In this document: positions 57,701 through 64,000 of the stretch, piece by piece | Position numbering within the stretch: the first letter of the stretch is position 1 | How the letters are laid out: the number at the start of each line of letters is the position of its first letter | From: Cohnella nanjingensis | Lineage (GTDB): Bacteria > Bacillota > Bacilli > Paenibacillales > Paenibacillaceae | Assembly (NCBI RefSeq): GCF_014212125.1 | Contig: NZ_JACJVP010000011.1 | Coordinates: 186,001-250,000 of the forward strand | Direction of reading: 5' to 3' | DNA: 64,000 nucleotides | The notes under the pieces: generated by a model | Told to the model about the DNA's origin: nothing | Databases searched by the model: none | What the model saw: only the letters and a program-made list of their open reading frames with translations | Translations under genes and position numbers: made by a program

Positions 57701-59498
57701 AGCGTTCGACCTCACTTTCGCTCGCAATAAGGGGCAGCAGCAGAATGACCTCCGTCCCGTGACCGGGCCGGCTGTCGATGCGCATCGCATAAGGAAGGCC
57801 GAAATACAGCTGGATGCGGGCCACTACGTTGACCAGTCCGATGCTGCCGCCGTCGTGCTGCGGCCTCAGCGTCTCCACGCCCGTCTGGCGCCGCAACTCC
57901 AGCAGGCGGTCAATCGGGATGCCCAGGCCGTCGTCCGCGACGAGCACTTTGACGGCGTCGGGCTCCGAAGTGATGCTGACGGTCAGCTTGCCTTTGCCCT
58001 GCTTCATTTCCAGCCCGTGGTAGAACGCGTTTTCGATCAGCGGCTGCACGAGCAGCCTCGGAATATAATTCGACAGGAGCGCTTCCTCGACCCGAACCGT
58101 AATGTCGAAGCGCCCGCCGTAGCGATTCTCCTGAATCAACAAGTAATTCATCAAATAGTCTTTCTCTTCTTGCAGCGTAATGAAGTCGCTGCCGGATTGA
58201 AGCGACGATCGGACAAGCTTGCCGAGCGCCGTGATCATGTCGACGGTGCCGTCGGCTTCATCGAGCTCCGCCCTCATCTTGATCGTTTCCAGCGTGTTGA
58301 ATAAAAAATGCGGATTGATCTGCGATCGCAGCGCCTGCAGCTCGCTTTCCTTGCGGACGATCTCCGCCTGGTACAGATGGCGGATCGTCTCGTCCAGCCG
58401 CCGGCTCATGCGGATGAAGCTGCGGATCAGCTGTCCGAGCTCGTTGCGCGGGGGATTGTCGTATTCGATCTGAAAATCTTCGCGCTCGACCCGCTTGATG
58501 AGCGAGATCAGGCGATAGATGGGCTTGGTCATGCTGTAAGAAATGCCGGTGGATACCACCAAAGCGATCGCGATGCAGACGATGCCGATCAGCAGCATGG
58601 AGTTGCGGACCGAGGCGATGCCGGACACGATGCGGGATACGGGAACGTAGCCCACGACGGTCCAGCCCATCTTGCCTACGGGATGCTGCACGACGATCGT
58701 TTTCCGTTTGTCCAGGTCGATCATCTGCGGAACGGCGCTGTCGGCTTGAAGTCCGGCGACGGACGCCAGCAGCTCGGGCTTCACCGGATCGTCGGCGTAG
58801 ACGACCTGCCTGTCCGCGTCGAGAACAAAAAAAGAGCCGTTTTTTTCGCTGTTGACGCGGCTCATTATGCGTTCGATATCCTCCAGCGTAAAATCGACCT
58901 GGAAGTAACCGGCGGTTTTCAGCAGGGTGGAGGAATAATAGATTTTGCGGATCAGGGAAAAAACCTGAAGCGGCTCTCCGTTTTGAACGAGCTGATTGGC
59001 TTCGGGCAGATGTAGGCTCAGGGTGGCGACAATCGCGTCGGAGTCGTCGAAGGCGTCGTACCAAGGCATTTGCTCGATGGAAAGGCCGGGCAGCAGATAG
59101 CTGAGACTGTAGATGCGTCTCGCGCCTTCTCCCGGCTTGCTGAAGTAAGTGATATTTTCGATGCTGCCCCGCTGCGATTGCCAGAAGCTGAAGTTTTTCT
59201 CCAGCGTCAGTTTGATATCTTCGTCCGACTGCTCCCCGGTTGCCGCGCCGGCAGTCAGCATGTCCTGCAGCTCGCGATTGTAATAGGGCATGAGCGTGAA
59301 CTGCTCCAGCTCGCGGATGTACATCTCGATATTCGACGACGTGCTCACGGCGACTTGCTGCACGAAGTCGCTTACCTTTTTTTCCATGGCCTGGCTGTAA
59401 AGGCGGTAGGCGCCCAGGCCGAGCACGGACATGGGGAGCACGATGAAGATGACATAGGTGAGCACCAGCTTCTGCTTGAACGCTAATATTCGCTTCAA
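57675..59498 (-). CDS. Sensor histidine kinase, YesM type
   Basis: 607 residues. Membrane segment at about 12-32, an extracellular dCache-like sensor to about 300, a second membrane segment (about 300-320), a HAMP linker, then the His_kinase domain with the phospho-accepting histidine in N-P-H-F-L-F-N and an ATPase domain with I-E-N-A-F-Y-H-G and D-D-G-L-G-I-P. Translationally coupled to the response regulator. With the downstream binding protein it forms the common Paenibacillaceae module for sensing and importing an oligosaccharide. Confidence 0.93.
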   Translation of the reverse strand: MKRILAFKQKLVLTYVIFIVLPMSVLGLGAYRLYSQAMEKKVSDFVQQVAVSTSSNIEMYIRELEQFTLMPYYNRELQDMLTAGAATGEQSDEDIKLTLEKNFSFWQSQRGSIENITYFSKPGEGARRIYSLSYLLPGLSIEQMPWYDAFDDSDAIVATLSLHLPEANQLVQNGEPLQVFSLIRKIYYSSTLLKTAGYFQVDFTLEDIERIMSRVNSEKNGSFFVLDADRQVVYADDPVKPELLASVAGLQADSAVPQMIDLDKRKTIVVQHPVGKMGWTVVGYVPVSRIVSGIASVRNSMLLIGIVCIAIALVVSTGISYSMTKPIYRLISLIKRVEREDFQIEYDNPPRNELGQLIRSFIRMSRRLDETIRHLYQAEIVRKESELQALRSQINPHFLFNTLETIKMRAELDEADGTVDMITALGKLVRSSLQSGSDFITLQEEKDYLMNYLLIQENRYGGRFDITVRVEEALLSNYIPRLLVQPLIENAFYHGLEMKQGKGKLTVSITSEPDAVKVLVADDGLGIPIDRLLELRRQTGVETLRPQHDGGSIGLVNVVARIQLYFGLPYAMRIDSRPGHGTEVILLLPLIASESEVERYVSRYHRG

Positions 59499-59659
59499 TG
59501 CGCTCCCCGTCCTTCCATGCGATAGGCGCTTCGGCGCCGCGACGGCCCCGCAATATTAGCATGTTAACGGGCAATCGTCCAAATCTCGATAGGCGCAAGC
59601 AAGCCGTAAGACAGCAAGTCGTAGTACTCCGCCGGCGGCGGACCTTCGAGCGGCGAGCG

Positions 59660-60051
59660 CTTCCAGAAAAATGACCAGGAAAAAGCTCTTCATAATTGGT
59701 CTTTTGATAACCAGTATTATTAGGAGAGTCCATCCAAGACGGTTTATAATGAACAAGACTATTTCTAAGTGTAATTAAAGCATACACTTGCTTAAAACTA
59801 ATTTCATCTTTGCCGAATTGTTTCTTGTTTGCAATTTCAAGAGCTGCGTTATAATTAGCGATGAATGGAGAAGATTTGGCCATTTTCTTCCATATATTTG
59901 TCAGATTCTCGCCCAACTCACTAGGTATGACTTCCATACTTTCATGGAAGGACGTCAAAAAGAACTGCTGCACGAATATGCGATAAGGATAAGTCTGACC
60001 AGCTCTGAACTGATACCTCCTCTTCGATATGAGTTCTATAATCATCTTCAA
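59660..60051 (-). pseudogene. Truncated hypothetical gene with HEPN-like motif
   Basis: Unrecognised protein of about 130 codons. The R-N-S-L-V-H near residue 93 fits the R-x4-H motif of HEPN domains. The frame then runs without a break into the reverse strand of the kinase gene with no natural end, so the true C-terminus is probably lost near 59650-59690. The start is uncertain (ATG 60051 has no clear ribosome binding site). AT-rich compared with the kinase region. Confidence 0.5.
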
Positions 60052-60078
60052 AAATATGTTGATCCTCTTACATAATCA

Positions 60079-60255
60079 TCCAATATTAATAGTACCCGAA
60101 ATTAAAACACAACTGTGCCGAAGATCGTGAAAACGAATCCGACGCATTTCATGTTTGCAAGTAAAGTTCACGTTTTTTCTGCTGCTCCCGCTGAATTCGT
60201 TGCAGGAGCCTCTGAAAGACCGGAACGAGTGGTAAAGTAGTGACCCGCCGAAAAG
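60079..60255 (-). pseudogene. Tyrosine recombinase (integrase) remnant
   Basis: On the minus strand I-R-F-H-D-L-R-H-S (near 60130-60160) is the H-x-L-R-H active-site region of phage-type tyrosine recombinases. It is preceded, in another frame, by a helical P-L-V-P-V-F-Q-R-L-L segment that suits the same domain. Start, second arginine/tyrosine regions and continuity are missing. A decayed integrase is consistent with the tRNA remnant at 52331. Confidence 0.6.
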
Positions 60256-60294
60256 ACGGATAGGGTCAAAGGATTTTCAAAGCGTCAGATCTGC

Positions 60295-60414
60295 TTAACT
60301 TTCTTGCTGGTGAAGGAATAAGCGGCCCCCTGCCAATTCGGGTAGAAGCTTGTTCCTTCTTGCTGCGATGAATGTAACAACTTCATTTCCACCACGCTTG
60401 AAAAGTAAAGTATC
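60295..60414 (-). pseudogene. NAD(P)-binding (NmrA/YwnB-like) fragment
   Basis: About 38 codons on the minus strand read K-R-G-G-N-E-V-V-T-F-I-A and N-K-L-L-P-E-L-A-G-G-R, like the second strand of NmrA-type NAD(P)-binding proteins, then a stop. In Bacillus such a gene (ywnB) lies beside an Rrf2 gene, and an Rrf2 fragment follows here. Low confidence. Confidence 0.35.
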
Positions 60415-60498
60415 TAGCGCAGGTATGCTGTAGACTTGACGCAATAAAATATAATAGTTATTGTAGACTCATGAAATCTGTGTTTAAGGTGATGATGA

Positions 60499-60636
60499 GT
60501 GAAGTTCTCTAAGGCTACCGATTATGCCCTCCATACGATGCTTTTTCTTACTGCAGCGACTCCCCAAAAGCCAATGGGTGTACAGCAGTTGGCGGAGCGG
60601 CAACACTTCTTTTTTAAGTCAATTAAGGATAACTAA
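60499..60636 (+). pseudogene. Rrf2-family regulator, N-terminal fragment
   Basis: GTG start, 45 codons beginning V-K-F-S-K-A-T-D-Y-A-L-H, the typical start of Rrf2 regulators, through G-V-Q-Q-L-A-E-R, then unrelated residues and a stop. The recognition helix and the cysteine-bearing region are missing. TATAAT near 60447 may be its promoter. Confidence 0.72.
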
Positions 60637-60675
60637 TACCTTTACAATCTATATTACCAATAGGAGAGCGAGAAG

Positions 60676-61146
60676 ATGGATGTATTCGAAAACCAGTATG
60701 ATTTGATCCAACGCACAAGAGAATCATTATTTCGTTATTGCGAATCTTTGTCCCCCACAGATTATGTTAAAGAAATTGAAACCTTAGGCGGAGTTTCTAT
60801 TCGCAGTCTGCATGCTCATGTAGCCGATTGTTATCGGGTATGGTTGGGGAGTCGTGCACTTGGTAAATTTCTTCCCAAAGTAAAACCAGAATCCGTTGGC
60901 AATGTACAGGAAATGCGTGAAGTTTTTAAGAAAACGGATGCCCTGGTTCATGAATTTCTGAATGAATTTAAAAACAAATGGGATCCTGCCATTCAAGCAT
61001 CCTGGCAGAGCGGCAGCGCAGAGTTAACCGAATTATGGCTATTTACGCACAGCATCACCCACGAATTTCATCATAGAGGACAAATTGTAAAAATGGGCAG
61101 TCAACTCGGGTATATCCCGCCGAAAATGAACCTCGTTAAACCTTAG
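60676..61146 (+). CDS. DinB family protein
   Basis: 156-residue four-helix bundle of the DinB/YfiT superfamily. Metal-binding histidines are expected in H-A-H-V near 46 and H-E-F-H-H-R near 132-137, both present. The family includes bacillithiol-dependent and other thiol transferases and stress proteins of unknown role. GAGAG precedes ATG 60676. It is the only intact gene among the fragments of this part. Confidence 0.85.
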   Translation: MDVFENQYDLIQRTRESLFRYCESLSPTDYVKEIETLGGVSIRSLHAHVADCYRVWLGSRALGKFLPKVKPESVGNVQEMREVFKKTDALVHEFLNEFKNKWDPAIQASWQSGSAELTELWLFTHSITHEFHHRGQIVKMGSQLGYIPPKMNLVKP

Positions 61147-61234
61147 TGATTTCAAGGCGGGCATGATTGAATCGATAACGGGGGTGAATGGCGGCTATCG
61201 ACTCAAACGAAATGGGGATCGGCAGAAGAGAATT

Positions 61235-61370
61235 TTTCGGCCGCGGTGGCGACCGTTGCCCCGGGATTTGAGTTGCTCATGATTGCACGGGTCATTCAAG
61301 CTGCGGGCGTAGCGCTCATACTACCGCTGATGTTCCATACAGTGCCGGTCATTAGTCCACCCGAAGGAGA
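61235..61370 (+). pseudogene. MFS transporter (DHA2 type) fragment
   Basis: About 40 codons read A-P-G-F-E-L-L-M-I-A-R-V-I-Q-A, then L-P-L-M-F and P-P-E-G, as in the fourth membrane segment and following loop of EmrB/QacA-type drug exporters. Nothing of the rest is present and the frame then runs into unrelated sequence. Confidence 0.6.
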
Positions 61371-61404
61371 AAGCTATCACAGCGATTTAAATCGGTATCA
61401 ATTG

Positions 61405-61452
61405 GCGAACAAGAAGCAGACGGGATCCGTCTGCTTTCTTGTTCGCTTTTTT
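61405..61452 (+). terminator. Strong Rho-independent terminator
   Basis: A 19-bp stem (61405-61423 with 61427-61446, one bulged base) followed by six T. It belongs to the lost transporter gene or to dinB. Confidence 0.9.
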
Positions 61453-61672
61453 GTGCCCAAAACGAAGGAGCGATAGAGAATGATCAAGATGGTTCGTAAT
61501 CTAATGACGACCGCGGCTAATCATCATTGTTGAACCGCCTACGGAAGATACGTTCATGGTGACCATCTTTGGACGCGGATACATTCTTTCGATCCCCCGG
61601 CAGTACAATCGTCCTGCCGTACAGGGAGAGAGGCAGAAACAAAGAAACGGATAAAGTTATCATGATAAGCAG

Positions 61673-61700
61673 GCTCGATCAATAGCTCGATCGAGCTTTT
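61673..61700 (+). terminator. Hairpin before the oxidase genes
   Basis: GCTCGATC (61673-61680) pairs with GATCGAGC (61689-61696), followed by TTTT. The stretch 61453-61672 has no gene I recognise. Confidence 0.7.
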
Positions 61701-61844
61701 ATTGCATTATTCATCGAGTTGTCAGAAAGAATTGTTCCATTCTTGAACGATTAAGGGAGAAGATGTGACCGCGATTGAACTGCTGAAGGACAGAGATATA
61801 ATCAACTCAAATTACAAATCGCTTTGGAAGGGAGGTAGTAAGGA

Positions 61845-63209
61845 ATGGGAATTGATACGGTACTGTGGAGCAAGCTGGTGACAGGAATGACACTAGGGTT
61901 CCATGCGATATTCGCGACGATTGGTGTCGGTATCCCTCTCATGATCGCGATTGCCGAGTTCATTGGCATCCGCAAGCAAGATTCTCACTACGCACTGATG
62001 GCTAAGAGGTGGGCGCGGGGGTTTGTTATATCCGTCGCGGTCGGTGTCGTAACAGGCACGGCGATCTCACTGCAATTGGCATTGGTGTGGCCGAATTTTA
62101 TGAAGTTGGCGGGGAACGTTATTGCGCTTCCGTTATTCATGGAGGTGTTTGCATTCTTTTTTGAAGCTATCTTTCTAGGCATTTATCTGTATACGTGGGA
62201 TCGGTTCAAGAACCCATACATTCATTGGCTGCTCACGATCCCCATTGTCGCAGGGGCAGGCATGTCCGCTGTTTTTATCACGACTGTGAATGGTTTTATG
62301 AATCAGCCCGGGGGATTTACCATGCAAGGCGGACAATTTACAGCCGTTAACCCGGTGCAAGCGATGCTGAATACGGCGACGTTCTCCAAAGTGTTCCATG
62401 TATTAAGCTCGGCCTACTTAACAGGAGCGGCTCTGCTGGCAGGAATTGCGGCCTTTACGATGCTTAGAAAAGGGGTTACTGGATATCACAAAAAGGCGCT
62501 AAAGCTTATGATGGCCGTTGTCATGTTGTTCGGACTGCTAAACACGGTAGCAGGAGATGTGTCCGCCAAGTTCTTGGCCGAGCATCAACCGGAAAAGCTG
62601 GCTGCTGCGGAATGGCATTTTGAGACCGAGAGCGGCGCGGATTTGATTCTATTAGGATGGCTTAATGCCGAGCATCAAATTATAGGCGCACTTCACCTGC
62701 CGAAGATTCTCAGCTTCCTGGCTTTTGGAAATTTTAACGCGAAAGTAACAGGTCTGAATGAATTTCCTTCGGATGAACAACCTCCGCTCCTTGTGCATTA
62801 TTTTTTTGACTTGATGGCTGGCATCGGGTTTGCGTTATTGGGCATATCCGTTCTGTATTTCCTATTTGCATTATGGAAAAAACGCAATGAGCACAACAAA
62901 TGGCTACTCCGCATTATTGCTTTAGGCGCGCCGCTCGCATTTTTGGGAGTCGAGCTGGGCTGGTTTTACGCCGAGTTGGGGCGGCAGCCGTGGATTTTAC
63001 GAGGATATATGCGTGTAGAAGAAGCGGCGACGACATCGCCAAGCGTGAGAATTCTTTTTTTCCTCTTCCTTCTTCTCTACATCGTTTTAGGCATGGTTAG
63101 CGTTCTTGTACTTCGGCGCTTATTCAACAATAATCCGGCAGAAACCGAGATGGAGAAGCGGGCGCAGCATGCGGGCGACAAGAGGACAGGGAAGGGAGCG
63201 CATGCCTGA
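61845..63209 (+). CDS. ythA: Cytochrome bd/CIO-type quinol oxidase subunit I
   Basis: 454 residues, about nine membrane helices. A heme-ligand histidine near the start (His20 in L-G-F-H-A) and G-R-Q-P-W near 379 are family hallmarks. The quinol loop is short, as in cyanide-insensitive CIO and Bacillus YthA rather than in long-loop CydA. GGAGG precedes the ATG. It transfers electrons from quinol to oxygen and works with subunit II, whose start overlaps the stop by one base. Confidence 0.9.
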   Translation: MGIDTVLWSKLVTGMTLGFHAIFATIGVGIPLMIAIAEFIGIRKQDSHYALMAKRWARGFVISVAVGVVTGTAISLQLALVWPNFMKLAGNVIALPLFMEVFAFFFEAIFLGIYLYTWDRFKNPYIHWLLTIPIVAGAGMSAVFITTVNGFMNQPGGFTMQGGQFTAVNPVQAMLNTATFSKVFHVLSSAYLTGAALLAGIAAFTMLRKGVTGYHKKALKLMMAVVMLFGLLNTVAGDVSAKFLAEHQPEKLAAAEWHFETESGADLILLGWLNAEHQIIGALHLPKILSFLAFGNFNAKVTGLNEFPSDEQPPLLVHYFFDLMAGIGFALLGISVLYFLFALWKKRNEHNKWLLRIIALGAPLAFLGVELGWFYAELGRQPWILRGYMRVEEAATTSPSVRILFFLFLLLYIVLGMVSVLVLRRLFNNNPAETEMEKRAQHAGDKRTGKGAHA

Positions 63210-64000
63210 TGAGTTACCATTTGATTGGGATTTCGGTACTTTGGCTGTTTTTGTACGGGTATCTTATTATAGCCTCCATTGACTTTGGAGCCGGTTTCTT
63301 TGCCTTTTATGCCCGCCTGACCAAGCAGGACCCCCTCATCAATCGTCTGATTTCTCGTTATTTGTCACCCGTATGGGAGATCACAAATGTATTTTTCGTC
63401 TTTTTCTACATCGGCATGATCGGATTTTTTCCGGATACAGCCTATTACTATGGCTCGGCGCTGCTTGTTCCGGGGAGTGTTGCGATCGTGCTGCTTGCGA
63501 TTCGCGGGTCGTTCTATGCATTTGAAAACTATGGTTCCAAAAATAATATCGTCTATCTGTTTTTGTACGGCGCATCGGGTTTGCTGATCCCGGCTTCGTT
63601 GTCCGTGACGCTGGCCCTGTCTGAAGGCGGCTTTATCTTGAAGCAGGATCAGACGGTTTCACTGGATTACTGGGCTTTATTTACCAATCCATTGTCGTGG
63701 AGCATCGTTGGATTGGCGATTGTGTCTGTCTTGTTTATTAGCGCCTGTTTTCTGGCGTTTTACGCTACACGGGCAGAAGATCACGCTGCGCTAAAGCTTA
63801 TGCGGACCTATGCGCTGTTCTGGAGCACACCGACGATTATTATCGCCCTGACGGCCTTTATCTATTTGGGGCAACACAATGAGCGGCATTATCAAAACAT
63901 GATGGATTTATGGTGGCTACTTGCGCTTTCTATTGCCTTTTTCATGATTGCGATGTGGCTGTTATACCGCGGCCGCCGCTATGGGTTAGCATTTGTTTGC
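63209..64000 (+). CDS. ythB: Cytochrome bd/CIO-type quinol oxidase subunit II, 5' part
   Basis: 264 codons open to the window end. ATG 63209 overlaps the subunit I stop (TGATG). The protein begins M-S-Y-H-L-I-G-I with a membrane helix, then S-I-D-F-G-A-G (a CydB-family segment) and P-V-W-E-I-T-N-V-F, also typical. Six or more membrane helices are visible. With subunit I it forms the terminal oxidase. Confidence 0.9.
   Translation, partial: MSYHLIGISVLWLFLYGYLIIASIDFGAGFFAFYARLTKQDPLINRLISRYLSPVWEITNVFFVFFYIGMIGFFPDTAYYYGSALLVPGSVAIVLLAIRGSFYAFENYGSKNNIVYLFLYGASGLLIPASLSVTLALSEGGFILKQDQTVSLDYWALFTNPLSWSIVGLAIVSVLFISACFLAFYATRAEDHAALKLMRTYALFWSTPTIIIALTAFIYLGQHNERHYQNMMDLWWLLALSIAFFMIAMWLLYRGRRYGLAFVC

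Noticed and set aside
58258..59659. Continuation of the HEPN-like frame through the kinase gene
   Set aside because: This part is a shadow of the kinase in another frame; only the segment above about 59660 looks like real protein.
1..64000. CRISPR arrays, rRNA genes, prophage structural genes, toxin-antitoxin pairs, defence systems
   Set aside because: No regularly spaced repeats and no recognisable genes of these kinds were seen.

Overview
The window looks like a chromosome segment of a Gram-positive, moderately GC-rich member of the Paenibacillaceae (Paenibacillus or Cohnella type). The signs are strong AGGAGG ribosome binding sites with several TTG/GTG starts, CcpA-type cre sites, CUT1 sugar ABC transporters without their own ATPase, a YesM/YesN-type two-component pair, a YqfL-type PPDK regulator and a YthA/YthB-type terminal oxidase. 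The organism assignment is inference; no marker gene such as rRNA is present.

Layout. (1) 1-7419, plus strand: an SDR tail, then a complete 2-oxoacid dehydrogenase set (E2, E1 alpha, E1 beta, E3) with a D-2-hydroxyacid dehydrogenase between E1 beta and E3, a broken Ldh2-family dehydrogenase and a fumarylacetoacetase-family (FAH) enzyme. (2) 7621-13863: SDR and UlaG-like metallo-hydrolase (minus), divergent from a DapA-family lyase, CE7 acetyl esterase, mutarotase-like protein and second SDR (plus), then a GntR/FCD regulator (minus). (3) 14053-21060: a GH36-like hydrolase, a four-piece remnant of a GH2 gene, a large secreted beta-helix protein and the tail of an IS1182-type transposase. (4) 21635-32112: a PPDK regulatory protein and a sugar isomerase, epimerase, dehydrogenase and kinase cluster (ManA, D-lyxose isomerase, RPE-like epimerase, MtlD-like, PfkB, Gfo/Idh, DeoR). 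(5) 32193-45017: lyase and ROK-kinase remnants, two GH2 enzymes, a second GntR/FCD regulator, an intact Ldh2-family dehydrogenase and a CUT1 transporter. (6) 45129-52026, minus strand: a beta-helix remnant, two tandem secreted GH36-like enzymes and a second DapA-family lyase. (7) 52331-52460: the 3' part of a tRNA-Leu(CAG) with its terminator. (8) 52629-59498: a second CUT1 transporter with its YesMN-type pair. (9) 59600-61450: a graveyard of gene fragments, including an integrase. (10) 61845-64000: a two-subunit bd/CIO-type oxidase.

The main observation is a probable regulon. Pairs of octamers of the form TGTNNACA, spaced 20 or 21 bp, sit at the promoters of both DapA-family lyases, the UlaG-like hydrolase, the first GH2, the Ldh2 dehydrogenase, the beta-helix protein, the cytoplasmic-looking GH36-like protein and both GntR/FCD regulators. 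In nearly all of them the -35 hexamer is inside one octamer. Together with shared accessory domains in the secreted enzymes this suggests one polysaccharide-use system: secreted GH36-like, GH2 and beta-helix proteins, acetyl removal by CE7, ABC uptake, then an oxidative route through SDR, lactonase, DapA-type lyase, FAH and a dedicated 2-oxoacid dehydrogenase. The substrate is not known from sequence, and no sugar-acid dehydratase is visible. Many parts exist in two or three copies (SDR, Ldh2, lyase, GntR, GH2, GH36-like, beta-helix), several of them decayed, so the locus has been duplicated and is being pruned.
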